This document shows, in pieces, positions 1 through 6,007 of a stretch of 7,714 nt of DNA. A program made the translations under genes and the position numbers. The stretch spans positions 1 to 7,714 of the forward strand of contig JAUXBI010000076.1 of assembly GCA_030619435.1 (NCBI GenBank), in the 5' to 3' direction. Below the pieces are notes generated by a model. It saw only the letters and a list, made by a program, of their open reading frames with translations, ran no database searches and was not told the origin of the DNA. Numbering within the stretch: the stretch's first letter is position 1; every line of letters starts with the position of its first letter. The stretch comes from Syntrophaceae bacterium (GTDB lineage Bacteria; Desulfobacterota; Syntrophia; Syntrophales; UBA2210).

Positions 1-784
1 GCTGTCTGAACATCTCATCGAAATCCATCTTTCCCTGAAGATAGCGGCTCCCATAACGGTACTCCAGCCCGAAAGAGTCCAGTCTTTCCCAGCTCACTCC
101 CTGATTATGGAGGGTTTTGACCTCTTCGATCATTCCCATATCAATGCGCTTTTTCAGGCGTTCTGTAATCCTGTCTCGAAGGACGCTTCTTTCCCAGCGG
201 ATACCAATGATAAATGGGTTGATTCGGGGATGCTCTATTTCTTCAACAAATTCACGCATTTTTGAGTACTCTGCGATCTCAATGGCACGAATGAGACGAT
301 CCCTGCCCTCTGTATCCGTCGTATTGTGTAAAGCGGGATTAATTTTAAAGAGACGATCCCTCATAGCATCCATATCCATTTCTTGGAGTTCTTCACGGAG
401 AGCTGGATCTTCCGGAACCTCGAGCATGCGGTAACCCTTAACCACCGCTTCTATATAGAGCCCTGTCCCGCCTGCCATAATCGGGATAATCCCACGCTCT
501 GAAATCTCCGAAAAAGAGCGGTAGAACATCTTCTGATACTCGAAGAGATTGAACTCATGGCCGGCATCAACAATATCTATAAGGTGATACGCAATCTCAA
601 CACCATCCACCAGAAATTCCGAAATATCCTTGCCCGTTCCCAGATCCATTCCCCTGTAAACCTGACGCGAATCGGCGGAGATTACCTCTGAACGGAGGTC
701 TTTCGCTATCATGGCGGCTATCCTTGTCTTACCGGAAGCGGTGGGGCCTAATATGACTATAAGGTTATACCCTTCCCTTTTCAT
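1..784 (-). CDS. miaA: tRNA dimethylallyltransferase MiaA (C-terminus beyond window)
   Basis: MiaA transfers a dimethylallyl group from DMAPP to N6 of A37 in tRNAs reading UNN codons, the first step to ms2i6A; it is cytoplasmic. The gene starts with ATG at 784 and runs off the left edge, leaving about 261 residues; the family usually has about 300. Seen: a P-loop GPTASGKT at residues 13-20, ISADSRQVYRGMD around 35-47 (the family's SADS.QvY motif), YHLID at 66-70 and GGTGLYIE at 105-112. The middle is a divergent variant: the usual HPND.RR.iRALE stretch is replaced by EGRDRLIRAIE, and the usual A.GYKE region reads GLEYRYGSRYLQGK. An AAAAGGGG box lies 12 nt upstream of the ATG. It diverges from the MATE gene. 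The assignment is secure; only the subfamily is uncertain. Confidence 0.95.
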   Translation of the reverse strand, partial: MKREGYNLIVILGPTASGKTRIAAMIAKDLRSEVISADSRQVYRGMDLGTGKDISEFLVDGVEIAYHLIDIVDAGHEFNLFEYQKMFYRSFSEISERGIIPIMAGGTGLYIEAVVKGYRMLEVPEDPALREELQEMDMDAMRDRLFKINPALHNTTDTEGRDRLIRAIEIAEYSKMREFVEEIEHPRINPFIIGIRWERSVLRDRITERLKKRIDMGMIEEVKTLHNQGVSWERLDSFGLEYRYGSRYLQGKMDFDEMFRQ

Positions 785-814
785 CTGTTTACGAATCCCC
801 TTTTTTGGTGTATG

Positions 815-843
815 ACGAGCTCGTATTTGAGATTAAGATACGA
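815..843. promoter_or_regulatory. Overlapping inverted repeats between miaA and the MATE gene
   Basis: Two symmetric elements overlap here: a perfect 10-bp palindrome ACGAGCTCGT (815-824), and TCGTAT (821-826) paired with ATACGA (838-843) across 11 nt. The second encloses the candidate -35 box of the MATE promoter. Such a layout would suit a repressor operator for an efflux gene, but no regulator gene is adjacent and arms this short can occur by chance. The regulatory role is inference. Confidence 0.3.
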
Positions 844-855
844 ATGCCGCATAAC
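827..855 (+). promoter_or_regulatory. Candidate sigma70-type promoter for the MATE gene
   Basis: TTGAGA (827-832), a 17-nt spacer, then CATAAC (850-855) matches the -35/-10 pattern at four positions in each box. The predicted transcript start, near 862, would leave only about 6 nt before the ATG at 868 but about 30 nt before the in-frame ATG at 892, which mildly favours the later start. This is prediction only. Confidence 0.35.
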
Positions 856-867
856 CTACACTGATAT

Positions 868-2220
868 ATGAAGACAAATAAAGAAAAAAAGATGCTCGAC
901 TTGGGAAAAGATCCAATTGTATCCCTGCTCCTTAAAATGAGCCTGCCGTCGGTGATCGCAATGTTCACCATGGCAATATACAACGTGGTGGACACGTTCT
1001 GGATAGCTAAGGTCAGCCCGGAGGCCATCGCGGCGCTTACCATCTGTTTCCCCATCCAGATATTGTTTGGAAGCATAGGAATGGGAACCGGCGTGGGCGC
1101 GGGTTCCTTTGCATCCCGCATGTTCGGAACGGGAAACAATTCAAGGGCTAACGGGACAGCTGGACAGATCATTTTTCTCTCCGCATTCTTCGGAATAATA
1201 ATCATCCTTTCCGGTACCATTTTCTGTGAGCCCGTGTTGAGATTCTTCGGCGCCACGGAAAATATCCTTCCTCTCTCCAAGAGGTATCTGGAAATTGTTG
1301 TGTTCGGCGCGCCCTTTCTGTTTTTCATGATGATGTCGGATTATCTCTTCCGGGCAGAAGGTAATCCGAAAGTGCCCATGTTTGTTATCATAACATCGGC
1401 AGTATTGAATGCAATCCTCGACCCTTTTCTTATTTTCGGATGGGGGCCTTTCCCTGAAATGGGAATCAGAGGAGCGGCCGTCGCAACCGTAACGGCTCAG
1501 TTCTCGACTTTTTTTCTGTCTCTGTACTTTCTTTTCTCACATCGTTCCGGATATCATGTAAAACTCAGAGACATTATCCCGAGATGGTCGATCATAATAC
1601 CCATCTACCATGTAGGTTTTCCATCTTTTATCACCAATGTCGCGATGAGCGCGGTGCTTGTAATCTACAACCACACGCTGGGAAGTTTCGGCCATCTGGC
1701 GATTGCTACTCTGGGGCTTGGTTTTCGGATAAACGGATTACTTATAATGATACTCTTTGGAATAGGGCATGGGGTAATGCCTATGACAGGCTTTAATTAC
1801 GGGGCACGCAATTATACCCGCATCAGAGAGATAGCGCGTGTAACCACGAAATTCTCAGCGCTTATAGGAGGGGTGAGTTTTATCCTTATTGAAATATTTG
1901 CCCGTCCATTGCTGGCAGCCTTTACACATGACCCTGAACTTCTTGCCATTGCCGTTCCAGCATTGAGAATGTATATCGCCACACAGATACTCGTGGGACC
2001 AATGATTGTATGGATCAATATCCTGCTTGGCATGGGAAAGGGGATAACTTCCATGATATTGATGATCGGCCGCCAATTTCTGTTTATAGTGCCTCTAATT
2101 TACACAATGCCCCTCTACTTCGGGCTGGACGGTGTGTGGATGGTACAACCCATCTCGAATATCATATCATTCTTTATAATACTGGTCTGGATAAAAATAG
2201 AGATGCGCAGACTGCGGTGA
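868..2220 (+). CDS. MATE-family multidrug/toxin efflux transporter
   Basis: An inner-membrane antiporter of the MATE family, which exports drugs or metabolites in exchange for Na+ or H+; the substrate cannot be told from sequence. The 450-residue length and about twelve hydrophobic segments fit the family. Seen: a first-helix region with YNVVDTFW (38-45), SRMFGTGN (83-90), an RAEGNPKVPM motif (162-171) followed by LNAILDPFLIFG (180-191), and in the second half FRINGLLIM (286-294) and GFNYGARN (308-315), the mirror motif of the repeated MATE domain. There are two plausible starts: ATG 868, with no visible ribosome binding site, and ATG 892, preceded by an A-rich purine tract; the second gives 442 residues. 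The gene stands alone, diverging from miaA and converging on the lytic transglycosylase. The family is secure; a specific name (NorM, DinF or MepA type) is not justified. Confidence 0.93.
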   Translation: MKTNKEKKMLDLGKDPIVSLLLKMSLPSVIAMFTMAIYNVVDTFWIAKVSPEAIAALTICFPIQILFGSIGMGTGVGAGSFASRMFGTGNNSRANGTAGQIIFLSAFFGIIIILSGTIFCEPVLRFFGATENILPLSKRYLEIVVFGAPFLFFMMMSDYLFRAEGNPKVPMFVIITSAVLNAILDPFLIFGWGPFPEMGIRGAAVATVTAQFSTFFLSLYFLFSHRSGYHVKLRDIIPRWSIIIPIYHVGFPSFITNVAMSAVLVIYNHTLGSFGHLAIATLGLGFRINGLLIMILFGIGHGVMPMTGFNYGARNYTRIREIARVTTKFSALIGGVSFILIEIFARPLLAAFTHDPELLAIAVPALRMYIATQILVGPMIVWINILLGMGKGITSMILMIGRQFLFIVPLIYTMPLYFGLDGVWMVQPISNIISFFIILVWIKIEMRRLR

Positions 2221-2227
2221 TTATAGA

Positions 2228-2249
2228 GGGTTCAAGGGTTCAAGTGAAC
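2228..2249 (+). repeat. Tandem GGGTTCAA motif (two copies) with a partial inverted copy
   Basis: GGGTTCAA occurs twice head to tail (2228-2243) and is followed by TGAAC (2245-2249), which pairs with GTTCA (2238-2242). The ten bases GGGTTCAAGT at 2236-2245 recur exactly at 2906-2915, on the other side of the lytic transglycosylase gene. It may be a degenerate copy of a short dispersed intergenic repeat. The 2-nt loop rules out a stable hairpin, so this is not a terminator. Confidence 0.4.
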
Positions 2250-2250
2250 G

Positions 2251-2293
2251 GCAAAAAAAACTACAAAGGCGTATTGACACTCCGGCGACGCCT
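2251..2293 (-). terminator. Possible Rho-independent terminator of the lytic transglycosylase gene
   Basis: Read on the minus strand, AGGCGT (overlapping the TAG stop) pairs with ACGCCT across a 15-nt loop, and a run of eight T residues follows 7 nt after the stem (A-run 2253-2260 on the plus strand). The stem is only 6 bp and the T tract does not abut it, so termination efficiency is doubtful. The convergent MATE gene has no equivalent T tract of its own here. Confidence 0.35.
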
Positions 2294-2876
2294 ATCCTTC
2301 CCGGAATATCCTGTAATACTCCATAACCTTATTTACGTAATCCTCTGTCTCCCTTATTGGAGGAATCCCCCCGGAGCGGTTAACACTGTCAGGACCGGCA
2401 TTATAAGCCGCAAGCGCCAGGTGAACCTTGCCGTTGAAACGGTCCAACATCTGCTTGAGATAGAGCGCGCCTCCCATAACATTCTCTCTGGGATTAAAAG
2501 GATCTTGTATTCCGAGAGTCTTGAAATTGGAGGGCATTATCTGCATAAGTCCTTTCGCCCCTTTTTTCGATACAGCTTTCGGGTTAAAATCTGACTCCGC
2601 CTTCATTATGGCCTTCAAGAGCGGAAAGGAAACACCATGTATCTTGGACGCCTCCCTGATATGTTTGTCATACCTGTCTGTCGAATACGACCTGGAGAAT
2701 CGCTTTCTTTCCTTTATAATTACCTGATATTTGGGTGTAGGTGGCACAAGATTTGTAAAACAGGTAGTGCCGTCTTCATCGACATACATATAGATATCCG
2801 CGTACAGAAACGGCACAGCCGCGAATAAGACCAACGCCGCAACCAGAACTACCAGGTATTTATGCTCCCGAACCAT
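2292..2876 (-). CDS. Exported lytic transglycosylase, SLT domain with N-terminal DUF4124-like segment
   Basis: This enzyme cleaves the MurNAc-GlcNAc bond of peptidoglycan to give 1,6-anhydro ends, acting in the periplasm. The 194-residue protein has a signal peptide (about 1-26, cleavage after LYA), a short region IYMYVDEDGTTCFTN (28-42) like DUF4124, then an SLT/goose-type lysozyme fold. Seen: the catalytic Glu in KAESDFNP (E94), GAKGLMQIMP (106-115) and AAYNAGP (156-162), all family hallmarks. Cys39 is the only cysteine and is too far from the signal peptide to be a lipobox. The ATG at 2876 was chosen; a GTG one codon upstream is possible. Both have only a weak GAGA-type binding site. It lies 71-74 nt downstream of the DUF1015 gene on the same strand and could be cotranscribed. 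It most resembles small stand-alone MltC/Slt-like transglycosylases; the role could be wall turnover or making room for envelope machines. Confidence 0.92.
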   Translation of the reverse strand: MVREHKYLVVLVAALVLFAAVPFLYADIYMYVDEDGTTCFTNLVPPTPKYQVIIKERKRFSRSYSTDRYDKHIREASKIHGVSFPLLKAIMKAESDFNPKAVSKKGAKGLMQIMPSNFKTLGIQDPFNPRENVMGGALYLKQMLDRFNGKVHLALAAYNAGPDSVNRSGGIPPIRETEDYVNKVMEYYRIFREG

Positions 2877-2905
2877 CACTTGTTCTCAGTGTTCCTTCCG
2901 TTTCA

Positions 2906-2915
2906 GGGTTCAAGT
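2906..2915 (+). repeat. Second copy of GGGTTCAAGT
   Basis: Ten bases identical to 2236-2245 and in the same orientation, located in the gap upstream of the lytic transglycosylase. The two copies therefore bracket that gene. A T-arm-like look was considered, but the flanks do not form a tRNA stem. Confidence 0.35.
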
Positions 2916-2950
2916 CACGCAAGACACTCGCATGTCAGTTAATCCAGCGA

Positions 2951-4189
2951 TCAATCCAACAGATGAACAAATATCCCACTGCGGGGCTTTGGCTCAAACC
3001 ATGTAGATTTCGGTGGCATGATTTTGCCCATGTCCGCAATCTCCATAAGCTGATCCATAGTCGTGGGATACATGGAAAAGGCCACCGCATATTCACCTGA
3101 ATCCACGAGCCGTTCCAGTTTATCCATTCCTCTTATACCTCCCACGAAAAGTATCCTGTCATCAGTCCTCGGATCATCAATTCCCAGCAGCGGTCTCAAC
3201 AACCTGTCCTGCAGTATGGATACATCCAGCATCCGGACAGGGTCATTCCCATCCATATCCTCTTCCACTGCCTGAAGCCTGTACCACATTCTGTTCATGT
3301 ACATTCCGAATTCGCCTTGTCTCTGTGGTGATCTTTCCTTGAAATCATCCGACAGGATAAAGCGCTCCCGCACTCTTCTGATAAATTCCTCCTCATCAAG
3401 GCCATCCAAGTCTCTGACCACCCTGTTGTAATCCATAACGTTAAGCTGATCATTGGGGCATATCACAACCATTACACGATTGTACTCTTCTCTCCCATTG
3501 TGATCTTTGTTCTCTTCCCGGCGCATTTTAGCAACCGCAACGGCCGAGGCCGCCCTGTGATGACCATCGGCTATATACAGCGAATTTAATTCCCCGAATT
3601 CCTGTTTTATCCTTTCAATAAGATTTTCATCGTCCACGACCCAAATGCTATGGGCTATTCCATCATCGGCTGTAAAATCATATTCAGGACTACCCCTAAC
3701 GATATCTTTAACCGTCATATCGATGGCTTCTGAAGCCTTGTACGTCAGAAATATAGGGCCCGTCTGCGCGTTTACCCTGCTTATATGTCTTGTCCTGTCG
3801 AGCTCTTTGGCTTTCCTTGTCAATTCATGTCTTTTTATGATGCCCGATTCGTAATCGGCCACATTGACACAGGCAACTATTCCGTACTGGACATGATCAT
3901 CCATCTTCTGCCTGTAGATATAAAAACACTCCTTCTCATCTTGAAACAGGATGTCCCTCTGCAGAAAATCGTACAGGTTTTCCCTTGCCTTCTCATACAC
4001 TCTCTCATAATCGACACCATTATCCTGAAAATCCACCTCTGATTTCACGATACGCAGAAAGCTTTTTGCGTTCTCGCGGGTCAGCATTCTTGCCTCTCGT
4101 GAATCAATTACATCATATGGGTAGGATGCAACATCCTTTACATATTTTTTTGCCGGCCTCACGGCCCTGAACGGAGTCACTGGAACCAT
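2951..4189 (-). CDS. DUF1015 family protein with DGHHR motif
   Basis: The protein is 412 residues from the chosen ATG at 4189. DUF1015 (PF06245) members are widespread cytoplasmic proteins without an agreed function. Seen: PFRAVRP at residues 6-12 and SYPYDVID at 22-29 (the usual family N-terminus), an RHELTRKAKELDRTRH region near 120-135, NAQTGPIFLTY near 140-150, YIADGHHRAAS at 205-215, and a C-terminal MPPKSTWFEPKPRSG. The DGHHR segment resembles the core motif of the ParB/sulfiredoxin fold, which also includes free-serine kinases (SerK, SbnI), so an ATP-dependent role is possible but inferred. Start choice: the frame stays open to ATG 4324, but 4189 has an AAGGGG site 8 nt upstream and begins just where the family begins. 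The lytic transglycosylase follows on the same strand and a hydrolase diverges. No serine-pathway gene is nearby to support the kinase idea. Confidence 0.88.
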   Translation of the reverse strand: MVPVTPFRAVRPAKKYVKDVASYPYDVIDSREARMLTRENAKSFLRIVKSEVDFQDNGVDYERVYEKARENLYDFLQRDILFQDEKECFYIYRQKMDDHVQYGIVACVNVADYESGIIKRHELTRKAKELDRTRHISRVNAQTGPIFLTYKASEAIDMTVKDIVRGSPEYDFTADDGIAHSIWVVDDENLIERIKQEFGELNSLYIADGHHRAASAVAVAKMRREENKDHNGREEYNRVMVVICPNDQLNVMDYNRVVRDLDGLDEEEFIRRVRERFILSDDFKERSPQRQGEFGMYMNRMWYRLQAVEEDMDGNDPVRMLDVSILQDRLLRPLLGIDDPRTDDRILFVGGIRGMDKLERLVDSGEYAVAFSMYPTTMDQLMEIADMGKIMPPKSTWFEPKPRSGIFVHLLD

Positions 4190-4197
4190 CGTAAACA

Positions 4198-4203
4198 CCC
4201 CTT
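4198..4203 (-). promoter_or_regulatory. Ribosome binding site that decides the DUF1015 start
   Basis: The minus strand reads AAGGGG, followed by an 8-nt spacer and the ATG at 4189. No comparably good site precedes the in-frame ATG codons at 4324, 4300 or 4282, which is the main reason for preferring the shorter protein. Confidence 0.6.
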
Positions 4204-4217
4204 TTCTATTTGGACAT

Positions 4218-4247
4218 TTTGTAGCACAGTAAACAGCATCAACGCAA
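4218..4247 (-). promoter_or_regulatory. Weak candidate promoter for the DUF1015 gene
   Basis: On the minus strand, TTGCGT (4247-4242), an 18-nt spacer and TACAAA (4223-4218) roughly fit a sigma70 promoter, with three and four consensus matches. Its transcript would start just upstream of the AAGGGG site, which agrees with translation from 4189 rather than 4324. The match is weak. Confidence 0.22.
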
Positions 4248-4309
4248 TATCTTTGCTGAAAATCTACTATCTTTTCATCCATGCTGACATGACTTGTCAT
4301 AACGGATTC

Positions 4310-4338
4310 TTGCAAAATCTTCATTTGAATAGTATGAA
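4310..4338 (+). promoter_or_regulatory. Candidate promoter for the YqiA-like hydrolase / NIL-ferredoxin pair
   Basis: TTGCAA (4310-4315), a 17-nt spacer and TATGAA (4333-4338) match the sigma70 consensus at four positions each. A start near 4345 would leave a leader of about 30 nt containing the AAGGAG site at 4360-4365. No clearer promoter is visible on this strand before the gene. Confidence 0.3.
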
Positions 4339-4376
4339 TCCCCTATAGCGGAAAGACGAAAGGAGATAACAACAAA

Positions 4377-4856
4377 ATGGGTACAACCAGGGTCTTTATA
4401 CATGGTCTTGAAAGCAGCAGCCGGGGAACCAAGGGCACTTACTTCAGGAAAAAATATCCTGATATGAGTATAGAGAATTATCCAGGAAGTCTGGAGGAGA
4501 GAATGACCAAGCTTCGCAGAATACTTTCAGAGAAAAGAGACATTGTGCTGGTCGGTTCCAGCTATGGAGGACTGATGGCAGCCATGTACGCATGTGATAA
4601 TGAACATCAAATCAAAAGGCTCGTCCTTCTGGCTCCGGCCCTCAACCTGGAAGAATTCAAACCTTATCTGAACCGGGAAATCAAGGTGCCTGTTATACTT
4701 TATCATGGCAGTCGGGATGATGTTGTACCTCCGGAACCCGTACTCGGGATCGCCTCAAGGGTTTTTCAAAACCTGAGTCACCACATCGTGGATGACGATC
4801 ACCCGCTCAGTGAAACCTTTACGTCCTTTGACTGGGACAACCTGCTCGGTGATTAG
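4377..4856 (+). CDS. Small YqiA-like alpha/beta hydrolase (putative esterase)
   Basis: A 159-residue alpha/beta-hydrolase fold enzyme of the compact YqiA/YcfP type, probably a cytoplasmic carboxylesterase of unknown natural substrate. Seen: an oxyanion-region FIHGLESS (7-14), the nucleophile elbow GSSYGG (60-65, Ser62), HGSRDDVVP (110-118, acid most likely Asp114) and DDDHPL (139-144, catalytic His142). The triad is therefore complete despite the short length; there is no lid domain, signal peptide or membrane segment. ATG 4377 is preceded by AAGGAG with an 11-nt spacer. The gene diverges from the DUF1015 gene, and the NIL-ferredoxin gene begins 56 nt downstream on the same strand, so the two may share a transcript, though no functional link is evident. 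The fold is secure; the substrate is unknown. Confidence 0.88.
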   Translation: MGTTRVFIHGLESSSRGTKGTYFRKKYPDMSIENYPGSLEERMTKLRRILSEKRDIVLVGSSYGGLMAAMYACDNEHQIKRLVLLAPALNLEEFKPYLNREIKVPVILYHGSRDDVVPPEPVLGIASRVFQNLSHHIVDDDHPLSETFTSFDWDNLLGD

Positions 4857-4912
4857 AATCTTGACTCTTCTGTGAAATTAGGATAATCGGATGTCCGGAG
4901 GCTCAGTGCGGT

Positions 4913-5323
4913 ATGTATTCAAAGAAGATAGTCATTCGCTATGAGGCGGATATCGTCGATAAACCTGTGGTGTACAGCCTCGTAAAGGATTTTGATCTTG
5001 CCTTCAACATAATGAGGGCAAGGGTGTCACCGCGAAGAGAAGGGCTGGTGGTCCTTGATCTTACCGGCAAGAAGAAAAACTTTGACCGGGCCATCCGCTA
5101 CCTCAAGAGCCTGGGTCTGAATGTTGAACCGCTTTCCAAAAGCGTTACCCAGAATGTCGACAAATGCGTGCACTGCGGCGCCTGCCTGGCATTCTGTTCA
5201 ACCGACGCTCTGTATATTGACAAGAACACCATGAAAGTTCTGTTCGATCCTGAAAAATGTAACGGTTGTGAATTGTGCGTCAAGGGCTGTCCCGCAAGAG
5301 CGATGGAAATCAACCTTCTGTAA
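4913..5323 (+). CDS. NIL-domain ferredoxin, two [4Fe-4S] motifs
   Basis: A 136-residue protein with an N-terminal NIL domain (about 3-75, beta-alpha-beta ACT-like, also found at the C-terminus of methionine ABC-transporter ATPases) and a C-terminal 2x[4Fe-4S] ferredoxin. Cluster 1 cysteines are C85, C88, C91 and C95 and cluster 2 are C116, C119, C122 and C126. The first motif ends CS where Pro is usual; the second ends CP. Archaeal relatives (Methanosarcina MA1822) act with a COG1900/DUF39 protein in sulfur transfer that makes homocysteine from aspartate semialdehyde, so a sulfur or redox role is likely, but no COG1900 gene is in this window. GGAGG lies 10 nt before the ATG. It follows the hydrolase gene at 56 nt, and its stop is separated by a single base from the stop of the convergent membrane-protein gene. 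Confidence 0.9.
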   Translation: MYSKKIVIRYEADIVDKPVVYSLVKDFDLAFNIMRARVSPRREGLVVLDLTGKKKNFDRAIRYLKSLGLNVEPLSKSVTQNVDKCVHCGACLAFCSTDALYIDKNTMKVLFDPEKCNGCELCVKGCPARAMEINLL

Positions 5324-5324
5324 A

Positions 5325-5651
5325 TTAATCTGCTGTAGCGTTTTCCTTCTTTTTAACTGATTCTCCAACTTTATCGGCTAGGTCTTTTCCCTTCTCTATC
5401 ATGTTTTTTCCCGCCTCTATCATACCTTCGCCATGGTCTCCAACCCGGCCGGCCATTTCTCTTAAATTTCCTGGAAATTCGTCGGGCGCTTTATAATAAT
5501 AGTATCCGCAAAGAGCGATAAGCACCAAACCTGTTATCAACATCAATTTCAGCAATCCTTTGGAAATGAAGTAGATCAACAAAAGCGCACCGGCAGCGAG
5601 TATAATAAGGGCTATCGGATGAGCTGACAAACAATTGATAAGGTTGTCCAC
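5325..5651 (-). CDS. Small two-helix membrane protein with charged amphipathic tail
   Basis: A 108-residue protein that I cannot assign to a named family. Two hydrophobic segments (about 11-29 and 34-50) are joined by a short SKG turn, giving a helical hairpin in the inner membrane. After YYYKAPDEFPGN comes a soluble region (about 62-100) rich in Gly, Lys, Glu and Met with a repeated look (GEGMIEAGKNMIEKGKDLADKVGE), probably an amphipathic helix, then a Lys-rich end. The GTG start at 5651 is set by a perfect AGGAGGT seven bases upstream; a TTG 42 nt further up is open in frame but has no such site. It is the last gene of the minus-strand run after the alpha/beta hydrolase and the 94-residue protein; the 68-nt gap before it holds a TATAAA box, so it may also have its own promoter. 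A stress or envelope role would be a guess. Confidence 0.72.
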   Translation of the reverse strand: MDNLINCLSAHPIALIILAAGALLLIYFISKGLLKLMLITGLVLIALCGYYYYKAPDEFPGNLREMAGRVGDHGEGMIEAGKNMIEKGKDLADKVGESVKKKENATAD

Positions 5652-5658
5652 TATTACG

Positions 5659-5665
5659 ACCTCCT
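5659..5665 (-). promoter_or_regulatory. Strong Shine-Dalgarno site setting a GTG start
   Basis: The minus strand reads AGGAGGT, then seven bases, then GTG at 5651. It is the strongest ribosome binding site in the window and decides the start of the small membrane protein. Confidence 0.75.
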
Positions 5666-5719
5666 GAACTTCGCAAATTTTATAGTCTTTCAACGAGCCA
5701 ACATTGGCGCATATATTTC

Positions 5720-6004
5720 TTACACCTCAACCCACTTCTGGAGCGCATTTATAATCTTCAGGGCCTGATCTTTACTCGAAATATTGAATTTGCTCTGCTG
5801 GCGGTATTCATTGTTCAATTTGCGGTACCGGCGGATAGTAAAACGTTCCGGTCCATACTCACCCTTCGTCCGGTTCCAATCCTGATATCTGAATATAATT
5901 GTCGACCATGCGCCCTTTGACAGGATCACCTTGTCCAGCTCTTTGACTATAACAATACCATCTTCCTCATAATTTATCGTAATTTCACTAACATCTGAAG
6001 CCAT
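5720..6004 (-). CDS. Conserved 94-residue protein of unknown function, possible PC4-like fold
   Basis: I do not know a named family for this 94-residue soluble protein, but its sequence looks like a conserved small hypothetical protein that I associate with Desulfobacterota. Predicted from sequence: beta strands at about 7-28 (EITINYEEDGIVIVKELDKVIL), 34-43 (STIIFRYQDW) and 54-75 (an aromatic/Arg-rich FTIRRYRK...YRQQSKFNI hairpin), then one helix at 77-91 (KDQALKIINALQKW). Strands rich in Arg, Lys, Tyr and Gln followed by one C-terminal helix recall the PC4/YdbC single-stranded nucleic-acid-binding fold; this is inference. There are no cysteines, signal peptide or membrane segment. The ATG at 6004 lies 3 nt after the hydrolase stop, and its binding site (AAGGGTGAT) sits within the hydrolase's last codons, so translation is probably coupled. 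Confidence 0.82.
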   Translation of the reverse strand: MASDVSEITINYEEDGIVIVKELDKVILSKGAWSTIIFRYQDWNRTKGEYGPERFTIRRYRKLNNEYRQQSKFNISSKDQALKIINALQKWVEV

Positions 6005-6007
6005 ATA

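Noticed and set aside
789..1328. Minus-strand open frame of 179 codons opposite the MATE gene
   Set aside because: It lies antisense to a clear transporter gene, has no recognisable domain and has the biased composition expected of a shadow frame.
2010..2594. Plus-strand open frame of 194 codons across the MATE end and the transglycosylase
   Set aside because: It overlaps two well-supported genes in other frames and has no recognisable motif.
2899..2925. GGTTCAAGTC resembling a tRNA T-arm
   Set aside because: The bases on each side of the loop do not pair into a 5-bp stem and no other tRNA arms are present.
4289..4300. Palindrome ATGAC-TT-GTCAT in the DUF1015/hydrolase divergent region
   Set aside because: Similar 5-2-5 symmetries occur elsewhere in the window (for example 6891-6902), so chance is likely; it does not sit neatly on a promoter.
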